A stretch of 64,000 nt of DNA from Streptomyces sp. NBC_00582 (GCF_036345155.1 NZ_CP107772.1:1612001-1676000); one strand, 5' to 3'. Shown: positions 18,782 through 27,409, counted from the stretch's first letter. A program made the numbers and translations. Notes: a model not told the origin generated them from the letters alone.

Positions 18782-19240
18782 GTGTCATCACCTGCGCAGT
18801 TCCGGAACCACGAGTCCGTCCTCGGCTCGTCCAGAACCGCAAGCCTGCACCTCAGGGGCGACCGGGAGGGATTCGCCGAGGCACGGGACTTCACCCACCG
18901 CACGCTCGACGGCTGGTCCCTGGACCACTGCACGGACGACGCGCTCACCGTCGTCACCGAACTCGCCTCCAACGCCGTCCTGCACGGCCTGCCGCACCTG
19001 TCGACGGACCACTTCGACGTACGGCTCAGACTCACCCTGCGCCGCGCGCATCTGCTGTGCGCCGTCACCGACCCCAGCGACAGCCCGCCGCTCTACCCGC
19101 ACCCCGGCGACGACCTGCTGGAGCACGGCCGCGGGCTGCACATCGTCGAAGCCCTCTCGGAGCACTGGGGCTGGACCCGCCGCTCCCCCGTGGGCAAGAC
19201 CGTCTGGGCCATGCTGCCGACCCGCACCTCCACGACATGA
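18782..19240 (+). CDS. Anti-sigma-factor-like ATP-binding protein (HATPase_c_2)
   Basis: A 152-residue RsbW-like GHKL ATPase. The N-box VVTELASNAVLHG, the ATP-lid segment and the G-box HGRGLHIVEALSEHWG are clear. Such proteins bind sigma factors or act as serine kinases; in Streptomyces they often sit beside XRE/DUF397 pairs. GTG 18782 has AGGGAG 7 nt upstream. Its stop overlaps the ATG of the next gene. Confidence 0.87.
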   Translation: MSSPAQFRNHESVLGSSRTASLHLRGDREGFAEARDFTHRTLDGWSLDHCTDDALTVVTELASNAVLHGLPHLSTDHFDVRLRLTLRRAHLLCAVTDPSDSPPLYPHPGDDLLEHGRGLHIVEALSEHWGWTRRSPVGKTVWAMLPTRTSTT

Positions 19241-19770
19241 CCGCCACGAAGAGAACCCCACCCCTCAAGGACCTGGGGCACGTGCCCTGGCCCGAGATCC
19301 AGGACACCACGGGATCCGCCGCCGGCATCCCCGCCCTGCTCACCACCGTCGCCCGCGGCGACGCCGAGGCCGCGGGGAGCGCGCTCGGACAACTGCGCCG
19401 CCGTATCTGCCGGTACGGCTTCGTGGTGGACCAGGCGACCGCGGCCACGGTGCCGTTCCTCTGGGAACTCGCCCGGCTCCCGCAGGTCACCTGCCGGGTG
19501 GCGATACTGCGTCTGCTGAAGAGCATCGCCGACGCCCGCCAGTGGGAGACCACCGCCGCCGCCTACCCCAAACTGTTGCGCCACCCCGACAACCACGTGG
19601 CCTGGGAACGCCAGGCCCGCCACGCCGTCCACGCCCAGCGCGGCCTGCTCCAGGACCTCCTCGCCGACCGGGACAGCGAGATCGTCGAGGCCGGCCGGGA
19701 TCTCGCCGCGACGCTGAACGGCGGAAGGACGGGCAGCGGCTCGCCCCACCCGGAGCACCCGACCCACTAG
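19237..19770 (+). CDS. HEAT-repeat-like hypothetical protein
   Basis: A 177-residue mostly helical protein starting MTATKRTPPLKDLGHVPW. Repeated helical pairs such as TVPFLWELARLPQVTCRVAI and KLLRHPDNHVAWERQARHAV resemble HEAT repeats, suggesting a protein-binding scaffold. Start overlaps the stop of the ATPase gene, so the two are coupled. No enzymatic motif was seen. Confidence 0.65.
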   Translation: MTATKRTPPLKDLGHVPWPEIQDTTGSAAGIPALLTTVARGDAEAAGSALGQLRRRICRYGFVVDQATAATVPFLWELARLPQVTCRVAILRLLKSIADARQWETTAAAYPKLLRHPDNHVAWERQARHAVHAQRGLLQDLLADRDSEIVEAGRDLAATLNGGRTGSGSPHPEHPTH

Positions 19771-19779
19771 GTTGACCGC

Positions 19780-20745
19780 ATGAGCAACCTTGACCGTGCG
19801 CCCGTGCCGAGCGTGTGCGGCGGGCGTGGATTCGTCGTCGCCGAACCCGTCCGTGAGCTGCTGAGCCCCCGCAGGGTGAAGCTCGGCGAGTCGACCGAGG
19901 TGCGCCGGCTGCTGCCGAACCTCGGCCGGCGCATGATCGGCGCCTGGGCCTTCGTCGACCACTACGGCCCCGACGACATCGCCGACGAACCCGGGATGCA
20001 GGTCCCGCCGCACCCCCACATGGGCCTGCAGACCGTGAGCTGGCTGCACGAGGGCGAGGTGCTGCACCGCGACTCCACGGGCAGCCTGCAGACCATCCGC
20101 CCCAGGGAACTCGGGCTGATGACCTCGGGCCGCGCGATCAGCCACTCCGAGGAGAGCCCGACGTCCCACGCCCGCTTCCTGCACGGCGCCCAGCTCTGGG
20201 TGGCCCTGCCCGACGCCCACCGCCACACCGAGCCCCGCTTCGAACACCACCCCGACCTGCCCACGGTCACCGCCCCCGGCCTGACCGCCACCCTGGTCCT
20301 CGGTGAACTCGACGGCTCCCGCTCCCCCGGAACGACGTACACCCCCATCGTGGGCGCCGACCTCGCGCTCGCGCGGGGCACCGACGTACGACTGCCGCTC
20401 GTCCCCGACTTCGAGTACGGCGTCCTGTCGATGTCCGGCGAGGTCCACGTCGACGGCGTCCCGGTCCTCGCGGGCTCCCTCCTCTACCTGGGCTGCGGCC
20501 GCACCGAACTCCCCCTGCGCGCCGAGTCCGACGCGGGGCTGATGCTCCTCGGCGGCGAGCCCTTCGCGGAGGAGCTCCTCATGTGGTGGAACTTCGTCGC
20601 CCGCTCCCAGGAGGAGATCGAACAGGCCCGCGAGGACTGGGCGAGCGGCACCCGCTTCGGCACGGTGAAGGGCTACGCCGGAGCACCGCTGTCCGCCCCC
20701 GCCCTGCCGCGGACTCCGCTGAAGCCACGCGGACGCGTGCGCTGA
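19780..20745 (+). CDS. Pirin family protein
   Basis: A 321-residue bicupin of the pirin family. The N-terminal iron-binding segment PPHPHMGLQTVSWLHEGEV carries the conserved His and Glu residues, followed by GRAISHSEES. Pirins have been described as quercetin dioxygenases or redox-sensing cofactors. A TAGGTT -10-like hexamer (19768-19773), overlapping the stop of the previous gene, lies 6 nt before the ATG, so the message may be leaderless. Confidence 0.9.
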   Translation: MSNLDRAPVPSVCGGRGFVVAEPVRELLSPRRVKLGESTEVRRLLPNLGRRMIGAWAFVDHYGPDDIADEPGMQVPPHPHMGLQTVSWLHEGEVLHRDSTGSLQTIRPRELGLMTSGRAISHSEESPTSHARFLHGAQLWVALPDAHRHTEPRFEHHPDLPTVTAPGLTATLVLGELDGSRSPGTTYTPIVGADLALARGTDVRLPLVPDFEYGVLSMSGEVHVDGVPVLAGSLLYLGCGRTELPLRAESDAGLMLLGGEPFAEELLMWWNFVARSQEEIEQAREDWASGTRFGTVKGYAGAPLSAPALPRTPLKPRGRVR

Positions 20746-21190
20746 GACGTCCGACGTGCCGTTGGTGTCGCCGGGCACGATGTCGTCGGCCGCTGACCGC
20801 GTCGGTCCCGGCCGAGGCGGGCTGGTTCGAGACGATCTCTGGCGTCCGGTGGGATCGATGGCCACCCCCCGTGCGTTCGGCACCCGTTGGTCGGTGCCCG
20901 AGCTCTCGTCGTGGACGTGGGTGCCGGAGCCCGAACCCGCTTCGGCGGCGACGCCATCGCCCCCCACGAAGTCCTCCGCCTGGCCGTCCTGGTAGACGAC
21001 AAGGTGGCCGTCGCCGCTGAGGGACGGCCGGGCCGGGACGGCGTGCGTGGCGAGCTGGGCCGTCGACGAGAAGGCGATACGCAGGCCGTCGGCCGTGATC
21101 GTGGCTCCGGCGGAGTCGCCGTCGCCCTGGGTGCCGTCGGTCGCGACACTGATCCGCTCGACTCCGGCTCCGCTGTCGTTCGCCACGCCC
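20746..21190 (-). pseudogene. Relic of a WD40/PD40-like beta-propeller protein
   Basis: This gap between the pirin and EamA genes encodes, in one minus-strand frame, pieces typical of secreted PD40-like proteins: ERISVATDGTQGDGDSAG, ATITADGLRIAFSSTAQL and DDIVPGDTNGTSDV. There is no start codon with a ribosome site and no stop within the piece, and blade motifs are incomplete, so it is a fragment of a larger lost gene. No other feature was seen here. Confidence 0.55.
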
Positions 21191-21197
21191 GCACCGG

Positions 21198-22103
21198 TCA
21201 CGGGCTCGGCCGAAGCGGCTTGCTGAGAAGCTCGGTTCCGGTCGGAGTGGCTGCCCGGTGTCGGGCCGGGCGGCCCAGGACGACCCCCGTCAGGACCAGG
21301 ACCAGTCCGCCCACCTGCTGGGCGGTGAGTGTCTCGCCCGCGACCGCCGTGCCGAGCAGGACGCCGGTGACCGGGTTGAGCAGGCCGATCAGGCCGACCG
21401 TTCCCGCGGGCAGGTGCCGTAGACCGGTGAACCAGGCGACGAAGGCCAGCGCGGTCGCGATCAGGGAGACGTAGGCGAAGGCCAGCAGGGCCGGGAGGGA
21501 CGGGGCGGGCAAAGGGCCCTCCACGGCCGCGGCGACCGGGAGCAGGAAGAGGCCTCCGGCGGTGAGCTGCCAGGCGGTCGAGGCGAGCACGTCGGTGCCG
21601 GCGCTCCACCGTTTGGCGAGGATGTGGCCGAACGACGACACCAGCAGGGCGGTGGCCGAGGCGAGGACCCCCGGCACGCTTGCCGTCCGCGCCCCCGTGA
21701 GCAGCATGAGACAGACCCCGACCAGTCCGATCGCGGCGCCGGCCAGGTGCGGGGACCTGGGCCGCTCGGACACCAGGGGCCAGGCGATGAGCATCATCGT
21801 AAGCGGGGACAGCGCCATGACGGTCGAGGCGATGCTCGTGGGCAGCAGCTGGGAGGCGGCGTAGACGAGGACGAAGAACACGCTCATGTTGAGCAGCCCG
21901 AGCACGGCGGAGCGCCACCACCACGCGCCGTGCGGCCGTCGCCTGCACAGGGCCAGCAGGACCAGTCCGGCGGGCAGGGCCCTCAGGGCGGCCCCGTAGA
22001 GGGGGCGGTCGGCGGGCAGGAACGCGTGCGTGACGAAGTAGGTGGCCCCCCAGGCCACCGGCGCGACCGCGGTCAGGGCCACCCAGCGCAGATTGGCTTC
22101 CAT
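21198..22103 (-). CDS. EamA/DMT-family transporter
   Basis: A 301-residue membrane protein of the drug/metabolite transporter family with about ten hydrophobic segments in two EamA repeats (for example TGVLLGTAVAGETLTAQQVG near the end). Substrate unknown, probably an efflux function. The ATG at 22103 is 7 nt beyond a TACTAT hexamer, indicating a leaderless message; another ATG at 22112 lies inside the palindromic operator. It is divergent from a MarR regulator, its likely repressor. Confidence 0.87.
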   Translation of the reverse strand: MEANLRWVALTAVAPVAWGATYFVTHAFLPADRPLYGAALRALPAGLVLLALCRRRPHGAWWWRSAVLGLLNMSVFFVLVYAASQLLPTSIASTVMALSPLTMMLIAWPLVSERPRSPHLAGAAIGLVGVCLMLLTGARTASVPGVLASATALLVSSFGHILAKRWSAGTDVLASTAWQLTAGGLFLLPVAAAVEGPLPAPSLPALLAFAYVSLIATALAFVAWFTGLRHLPAGTVGLIGLLNPVTGVLLGTAVAGETLTAQQVGGLVLVLTGVVLGRPARHRAATPTGTELLSKPLRPSP

Positions 22104-22138
22104 GGAAGCCATAGTAGCTTCCTGGGAAGCTACTATGG
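22095..22138. promoter_or_regulatory. Double palindromic MarR operator and overlapping divergent promoters
   Basis: Two perfect palindromes sit side by side. One (22095-22110) has arms GGCTTCC/GGAAGCC around AT. The other (22109-22138) has 14-bp arms CCATAGTAGCTTCC and GGAAGCTACTATGG around TG. Their centres are 21 bp apart, two helical turns. The longer one contains both -10 elements TACTAT (22131-22136 rightward, 22116-22111 leftward). The shorter covers the EamA start codon. Confidence 0.75.
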
Positions 22139-22142
22139 AGGC

Positions 22143-22676
22143 ATGGAGCAGAACGGTGAACCACAGGACCGCGTGGCCCGCATCCAGGCCGACTGGCGCC
22201 GGGAGCGCCCCGACCTCGACGTCGGCCCGCAGGGGGTGATCGGCCGGCTGCACCGCCTGGCGGACCGCCTCACCGCGGAACTCTGTCTCGTCTACGAGCG
22301 CTACGGCCTCGGCGAGGGGGAGTTCGACGTCCTGTGCGCGCTGCGCCGCGCCGGGGAGCCCTATGAACGGGCACCCGGCGAGCTCGCCGCGCACACCATG
22401 GTCACCACCGGCGCGATGACGAAGCGGATCGACCGGCTGGAGCGGGCCGGACTCGTCACCCGGCGCCGCTCCGACGACGACCAGCGCGGCCGGATCGTCG
22501 CCCTCACCCGGCCCGGCCGTGAACTGATCGACCGGGCGTTCACCGACCACATGCACAACGAACGCCACCTGCTGGACCTGCTGACACCCGCCGAGGCCGC
22601 GTCCCTCGAAACGCTGCTCACCACCTGGCTCTCCCGGATGGAACATCCCGGAGGCAACCGGGCGGGGAGCGAATAG
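22143..22676 (+). CDS. MarR-family regulator
   Basis: A 177-residue winged-helix regulator. The recognition-helix region HTMVTTGAMTKRIDRLERAG and the wing RRRSDDDQRGRIVALT are clear (about 85-125). It faces an EamA transporter over a palindromic operator and likely represses both. The ATG at 22143 follows TACTAT by 6 nt, so the message appears leaderless. Confidence 0.9.
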   Translation: MEQNGEPQDRVARIQADWRRERPDLDVGPQGVIGRLHRLADRLTAELCLVYERYGLGEGEFDVLCALRRAGEPYERAPGELAAHTMVTTGAMTKRIDRLERAGLVTRRRSDDDQRGRIVALTRPGRELIDRAFTDHMHNERHLLDLLTPAEAASLETLLTTWLSRMEHPGGNRAGSE

Positions 22677-22697
22677 TAGCCATGTAATCTATCCGCC

Positions 22698-23231
22698 ATG
22701 AGCAAGGGTTCCGAACGGGCCACGCCCGGATTCCTGGTGTGGCGGCTGTCGACGAAGTGGCGGGTGGCGGTGGACCGGGCGATGGCGCCGCTCGGACTCA
22801 CCCACGCCCAGTACTCGCTCGTCTCGTCGCTGTACGGGATGCAGCGCGACGGCGAACGCCCCAGCCAGCGCCGGCTCGCCGACCACACCGGCCTCGAGCC
22901 GCTCTACGTCTCCAAGCTCGCCCGCGCCCTGGAGTCGGCCGGTCTGATCGAGCGGACCCGGGACCCCCGTGACCCACGGGCCGTGCAACTGGCGCTCACC
23001 GAGCGGGGCGAGGAGGTCACCCGGCAGGCGATCACCGTCGTACAAGGGCTGTTGGAGCGCCTGCTGGAGCCGCTCGGCGGGCTGGACGGCGAGCGGACAC
23101 GGGCGTTCGGCGAGGACCTCGCGGTCCTGCTCGACGTGCCGCTCGACCCCGCTGGACCCGGCCCCGCCACCGAGCGGAATACGTCACCACGCCCCCCGGT
23201 TGAGGGCCTCGAAGGAGGTCATCAGCAGTGA
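22698..23231 (+). CDS. MarR-family regulator
   Basis: A 177-residue winged-helix protein with RRLADHTGLEPLYVSKLARALE as the DNA-binding helices and RTRDPRDPRAVQLALTERG as the wing. A TAATCT hexamer (22685-22690) precedes the ATG by 7 nt, suggesting a leaderless message. Its stop overlaps the GTG of a TPR-protein gene, with which it is probably co-expressed. Unlike the MarR gene before it, it has no adjacent transporter. Confidence 0.87.
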   Translation: MSKGSERATPGFLVWRLSTKWRVAVDRAMAPLGLTHAQYSLVSSLYGMQRDGERPSQRRLADHTGLEPLYVSKLARALESAGLIERTRDPRDPRAVQLALTERGEEVTRQAITVVQGLLERLLEPLGGLDGERTRAFGEDLAVLLDVPLDPAGPGPATERNTSPRPPVEGLEGGHQQ

Positions 23232-23629
23232 ACACGACCTACGGCACGGGGTTCGGCCCGGCGGACGCGAACGAGGCGGCGTACTACGCCCACGGCACCC
23301 CGGCCGAGCGCTGGGAGCGCGCGCGACTGTTCTTCGACGCGCGGGACTACACCGCCGCGGCGCGGGTGCTGGCCCCGCTGGTCGAGGAGGTGCCGGAGCA
23401 GACCGGTCCCCGGCTGCTGCTGGCCCGCGCCTACTACCACTCGGCCCAACTGCGCCGCGCCGAGACCGAGTTGCGGCTGATCGTCGAGCGCGATCCGGTG
23501 GAGCACTACGCCCGGCTGATGCTGGGCCGCACCCTGGAGCGGCAGGGGCGGCACACGGAGGCGGGTCCGCATCTGCGGATCGCCTCGGCGCTGGCCGGCG
23601 ACTTCCCGGAGGACCGATCGGACCTGTGA
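23228..23629 (+). CDS. Tetratricopeptide-repeat protein
   Basis: A 133-residue soluble protein with about two to three TPR units (RARLFFDARDYTAAARVLAP, PRLLLARAYYHSAQLRRAE, ARLMLGRTLERQGRHTEAG). Such repeats bind other proteins; no catalytic motif. The GTG at 23228 overlaps the stop of the MarR gene and an AAGGAGG lies upstream. Confidence 0.82.
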   Translation: MNTTYGTGFGPADANEAAYYAHGTPAERWERARLFFDARDYTAAARVLAPLVEEVPEQTGPRLLLARAYYHSAQLRRAETELRLIVERDPVEHYARLMLGRTLERQGRHTEAGPHLRIASALAGDFPEDRSDL

Positions 23630-23635
23630 CACGGG

Positions 23636-23670
23636 AGCGGCCCGGCGGTGGACCTCACCGCCGGGCCGCT
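23636..23670. terminator. Bidirectional hairpin terminator
   Basis: A perfect 15-bp stem, arms AGCGGCCCGGCGGTG and CACCGCCGGGCCGCT with a 5-nt loop, lies between the convergent TPR and PepSY genes. Confidence 0.8.
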
Positions 23671-23692
23671 TTCCCGGGTGCGCGTCGGAGGC

Positions 23693-25096
23693 TCAGGCCT
23701 TCGCCCGTCGGCGGTGGGCGATCTCGCCGAGGATCACGTCCACCACCAGGAAACCGGCGAGCGGGATGCCGAGGAGCGGGACGAAGTAGCCGAGCACGGC
23801 GACCGCCGCCATCAGCGGGACCAGGACGTACGGCGGGACCTGGGCCCAGGCGCCGCGCGGGATCGGGCGGCCGAAGGCGGAGCCGCGGCCGCGCTGCCAC
23901 CACATGCGGTAGCCCCATACGATCAGCAGGATCAGGGAGAGCGCGAGCAGCATCAGGGCGATCTGGTTGACCAGCCCGAACAGGATCCCGGTGTGCAGGT
24001 CGATGCCCCAGCGGGTCAGCTTGGCGAGCACCGGGTGGTCGGCGAACCGCAGGGTGTCGGTGACCTCGCCGGTGGCCGGGTCGACCGCGACGGCGTCCTG
24101 CTTCTCGGGCCAGCTGCGCTGCACCTGCTTCACCACGTACGCGGAGGAGGCGTCGGCGGGCGGGACGATCTCGACCGGGTCGCCCAGCCCCTCGGCGCGG
24201 GCGGCGGCCAGGACCTTGTCGAGACCGACGCCGCGCTCGCCGTCGCCGCCGGAGCCGGAGGCCGCGTCATGGCCCGCGTGCTCACCCCCGCCGCTCACCG
24301 TGGCGGAGATCGACGGGGTGGCCTGCTTGAGGGAGGTGCGCAGCTCGTCGATGTGGGCGCCGGCGTAGGCGGACCAGGTCAGGCCGGTCGCGGAGAGGAA
24401 GAAGAACCCGGCGGCGGCCCAGACGCCGACCGTGCCGTGCAGACCGAGGGTGCGGCGCCGGCCGCTGGTGCCGCGGACCGTGCGCAGGGCGCGACGGCGG
24501 GAGAACCACAGCGCGACACCGCCGGCCGCGATGACCCACAGCCAGCTCGCGGCGAACTCGCTGTAGAGACGGCCGGTCTCGCCGAGGTGGAGGTTGCGGT
24601 GGAGCCCGGAGATCCAGGTGCGCAGCGGCAGAGCGCCCGTCGAGCCGTACTGCTCCAGCGCGCCCCGCACCTCGGCGGTGTACGGGTCGACGAACACGGC
24701 GAGGGTGTGCTCGGGGTCGACGCCCTTGACACCGGAGAGCATCACGCGGGTGGTGGCGTCGTCCTCCGGTGAGGGCCGCACGGCCGAGACCGTGCCTTCG
24801 GGGTGGGCCTTGCGGGCGGCCGCCACCTGCTCGGATATCGGCAGCTTCTCCTCGCCGACCGGCACGGTCATCTCGTGCGCGTAGAGGAGCTTCTCGGCCT
24901 GGAAGGAGCCCGCGTACAGGAACCCGGTGACGGCGGCGACCAGCAGGAACGGCGCGACGAGAAGACCGGCGTAGAAGTGCAGGCGCAGGACCAGGGGCCG
25001 CAACGGGGCCCAAGGGCCCGGGGACTTGGGCGCCGAGGCCGGGGCCGGGGCCGCCTCGGGGGCCTCGTCGGTGGTCGTCGAGGGAGCGGTGGACAT
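23693..25096 (-). CDS. PepSY-associated transmembrane protein
   Basis: A 467-residue membrane protein with four hydrophobic segments (for example LVLRLHFYAGLLVAPFLLVA near 38 and HTGILFGLVNQIALMLLALS near 390) and an extracytoplasmic PepSY-type region between them. His residues in the membrane segments fit the family's link to haem or iron metabolism. Start MSTAPSTTTDEA at 25096. It is divergent from the deformylase gene over a Crp-like site. Function inferred from family only. Confidence 0.85.
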   Translation of the reverse strand: MSTAPSTTTDEAPEAAPAPASAPKSPGPWAPLRPLVLRLHFYAGLLVAPFLLVAAVTGFLYAGSFQAEKLLYAHEMTVPVGEEKLPISEQVAAARKAHPEGTVSAVRPSPEDDATTRVMLSGVKGVDPEHTLAVFVDPYTAEVRGALEQYGSTGALPLRTWISGLHRNLHLGETGRLYSEFAASWLWVIAAGGVALWFSRRRALRTVRGTSGRRRTLGLHGTVGVWAAAGFFFLSATGLTWSAYAGAHIDELRTSLKQATPSISATVSGGGEHAGHDAASGSGGDGERGVGLDKVLAAARAEGLGDPVEIVPPADASSAYVVKQVQRSWPEKQDAVAVDPATGEVTDTLRFADHPVLAKLTRWGIDLHTGILFGLVNQIALMLLALSLILLIVWGYRMWWQRGRGSAFGRPIPRGAWAQVPPYVLVPLMAAVAVLGYFVPLLGIPLAGFLVVDVILGEIAHRRRAKA

Positions 25097-25185
25097 CGGC
25101 GGGCTACTCCGGGGTCGGGGGGACGGGTTGAGCGGGGACGGTCCAGTAGTCGGATCGCGCACGGGCCGAGTTCCCGCGAGTTCTC

Positions 25186-25199
25186 GTGACCTGCGTCAC
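25186..25199. promoter_or_regulatory. Crp-like site
   Basis: GTGACCTGCGTCAC fits GTGA-N6-TCAC, the CRP/FNR-type palindrome, and the Streptomyces Crp pattern. It lies in the region between the PepSY and deformylase genes, about 30 bp before the latter. Confidence 0.5.
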
Positions 25200-25228
25200 A
25201 TGGCCGTCGCTCGTGTCATGCTGGCCCG

Positions 25229-25873
25229 ATGGCAGCTCCCCCTCCCCGTACCCCCCTTGCCGAACGCGTCGAGGAACTCCTCGCGTCCGGCGGCCCGTTG
25301 CCGATCGTCGCGGCCGGCGACCCGGTCCTGCGCACCGGCACCGAGCGCTACGACGGTCAGCTCGACGCGGCTCTTCTGGCCCGGTTCGTCGAGGCGTTGC
25401 GCGTCACGATGCACGCGGCGCCCGGTGTCGGGCTGGCCGCGCCGCAGGTCGGTGTGGAGCTGCGGATCGCGGTGATCGAGGATCCGGCGCCGGTGCCGGA
25501 GGAGGTACGGGTGGCCCGCGGGCGGGTGCCGCAGCCCTTCCGGGTGCTCGTCAACCCGTCGTACGAGCCGGTCGGTCCGGTCCGTGCCGCGTTCTTCGAG
25601 GGCTGTCTGAGCGTCCCCGGCTACCAGGCGGTGGTGGCCCGCGCCGCCCAGGTGCGGCTGACGGGTGAGGACGAGCACGGGCGGCCGCTGGACGAGCTGT
25701 TCGGCGGGTGGCCCGCCCGCATCGTGCAGCACGAGACGGACCACCTCGACGGCGTCCTCTATCTCGACCGGGCCGAGCCGCGGTCCCTGTCCGCCAACCA
25801 GGCGGTGCTGGAGCGGTGGGCCCAGCCGACTCCCGCGGAGGCGGCCCGGGCCCTGAACTTCGAGCTGCCGTAG
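25229..25873 (+). CDS. def: Peptide deformylase
   Basis: A 214-residue metalloenzyme that removes the formyl group from new protein N-termini. All three motifs are present: GVGLAAPQV (about 66-74), EGCLSVPGY (about 124-132) and HETDHLDG (about 168-175), giving the Cys and two His metal ligands. Streptomyces genomes carry several paralogues, so this may be an accessory copy. A CATGCT hexamer 6 nt before the ATG suggests a leaderless transcript. Confidence 0.94.
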   Translation: MAAPPPRTPLAERVEELLASGGPLPIVAAGDPVLRTGTERYDGQLDAALLARFVEALRVTMHAAPGVGLAAPQVGVELRIAVIEDPAPVPEEVRVARGRVPQPFRVLVNPSYEPVGPVRAAFFEGCLSVPGYQAVVARAAQVRLTGEDEHGRPLDELFGGWPARIVQHETDHLDGVLYLDRAEPRSLSANQAVLERWAQPTPAEAARALNFELP

Positions 25874-25874
25874 C

Positions 25875-27293
25875 TCACTTGTCCCGGAACGCCTCCAGCA
25901 GACGCAGCCAGACCTCGCTGAGGGTCGGGTAGGAGGGGACCGCGTGCCACAGCCGGGCGACGGGGACACGTCCGGCGACGGCGACGGTCGCGGAGTGGAT
26001 CAGTTCGCCGACGCCCGGGCCGACGAAGGTGACCCCGCGCAGGATCTCCTCCTCCAGGTCGACGACCATCCGGGCGCGGCCCTTGTAGCCCTCGGCGTAC
26101 AGACCCGCCCCGGCCACCGAGGACATGTCGACGTCGACGGCGCGCACCCGGTACCCGGCCTGTTCGGCCTCGGCGAGCGAGAGGCCGACCGCGGCGGCCT
26201 CCGGGTCGGTGAAGACGACCTGGGGGACGGTCTCGTGGTCGGCCGTCGCGGTGTGGGCGCTCCACGGGTCGGAGCCGTCCAGGGACGTGCCGGCGGCGCG
26301 GGCGGCGATGGCGGCGCCCGCGATCCGGGCCTGGTACTTGCCCTGGTGGGTGAGGAGGGCGCGGTGGTTGACGTCGCCGGTCGCGTAGAGCCAGTCGGTG
26401 CCGGTGACGCGCAGGGTGTCGTCGACGGTGAGCCAGGAGCCGGGTTCCAGGCCGATCGTGTCGAGGCCGATGTCGTCGGTGCGCGGGGCGCGGCCGGTGG
26501 CGAACAGGATCTCGTCGGCCTCGATGCGGTCGCCGGTGCCGGTGACGACCGTGACGGTGCCGTCCGAACGGGTGACGGACTCCACCGAGGTCCCGGTCCG
26601 TACGTCGGCGCCGGCCTCGACGAGCGCCTCGGCGACGAGTTCGCCGGCGAACGGCTCCATGCGGTTGAGCAGGCCCTTGCCGCGGACGAGGACGGTGACC
26701 CGGGAGCCGAGGGCCTGGTAGGCGGTGGCCATCTCGGTGGCGACGACTCCGCCGCCGACCACGACGAGCCGGTCGGGCACGGTCTGGGAGGAGGTGGCCT
26801 CGCGACTGGTCCAGGGCCGCACCTCGGAGAGGCCCGCGAGCGGGGGCAGGACGGCCCGGGTGCCGGTCGCGACGACGACGGCGTGCCGGGCGGTGAGTGT
26901 GCGCTCCCCGACGGTCACCGTGCGCGGGCCGGCGAGTCTGCCGTGGCCGCGGTGGAGGTCGGCGCCGATGCCGGCGAGCCAGTCGGCCTGGCCGTCGTCC
27001 GTCCAGTCGCCGGTGAACCAGTTGCGGCGGGCGAAGACCGCGGACGCGTCGAGGGGACCCTGGACGGCTTGGCGCAGGCCGGGCAGTCTGCGGGCGTCGG
27101 CCCGGGCGATGACCGGGCGCAGCAGGGCCTTGCTGGGCATGCAGGCCCAGTACGAGCACTCGCCGCCGATCAGTTCGCTCTCCACGACCGCGGTGGTGAG
27201 GCCGGCCGCGCGGGTGCGGTCGGCCACGTTCTCCCCCACGGGCCCGGCCCCGAGCACCACGACGTCGTAGGCGATGGTTTCCGATTCCGTCAT
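25875..27293 (-). CDS. FAD-dependent pyridine nucleotide-disulfide oxidoreductase
   Basis: A 472-residue flavoprotein of the lipoamide dehydrogenase/mercuric reductase/mycothione reductase group. It has the FAD site VVLGAGPVGENVA, the redox pair in GGECSYWACMPSKALL (Cys-x4-Cys), the NAD(P) site VVVGGGVVATEMA, and a C-terminal HAVPSYPTLSE with the base His. Substrate unclear. It is divergent from thioredoxin, which carries a SigR-type promoter, suggesting a disulfide-stress role. Confidence 0.88.
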   Translation of the reverse strand: MTESETIAYDVVVLGAGPVGENVADRTRAAGLTTAVVESELIGGECSYWACMPSKALLRPVIARADARRLPGLRQAVQGPLDASAVFARRNWFTGDWTDDGQADWLAGIGADLHRGHGRLAGPRTVTVGERTLTARHAVVVATGTRAVLPPLAGLSEVRPWTSREATSSQTVPDRLVVVGGGVVATEMATAYQALGSRVTVLVRGKGLLNRMEPFAGELVAEALVEAGADVRTGTSVESVTRSDGTVTVVTGTGDRIEADEILFATGRAPRTDDIGLDTIGLEPGSWLTVDDTLRVTGTDWLYATGDVNHRALLTHQGKYQARIAGAAIAARAAGTSLDGSDPWSAHTATADHETVPQVVFTDPEAAAVGLSLAEAEQAGYRVRAVDVDMSSVAGAGLYAEGYKGRARMVVDLEEEILRGVTFVGPGVGELIHSATVAVAGRVPVARLWHAVPSYPTLSEVWLRLLEAFRDK

Positions 27294-27343
27294 GGGGTCA
27301 GTCTGGTGGGTGGTGTGTCCGGTGGCCACACGGGCAGGCACGC

Positions 27344-27369
27344 GGAATACGGGCTCGTCGGGCCGTGTT
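27344..27369 (+). promoter_or_regulatory. SigR-type promoter of thioredoxin gene
   Basis: GGAAT (27344-27348), exactly 18 bp, then GTT (27367-27369) match the SigR consensus GGAAT-N18-GTT used for thiol-oxidative stress genes in Streptomyces. Confidence 0.75.
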
Positions 27370-27409
27370 GTGCACCAGCAAGTCCACACCAGGAAGAAGG
27401 TTGCAGGTC

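Noticed and set aside
22137..22142. GGAGG as ribosome site of the first MarR gene
   Set aside because: Only one base separates it from the ATG, too close to work; leaderless start is preferred.
19093..22164. A 1023-codon minus-strand open frame
   Set aside because: It is antisense to the HATPase, HEAT-like and pirin genes and lies in a different frame from EamA; only the propeller relic at 20746-21190 looks coding.
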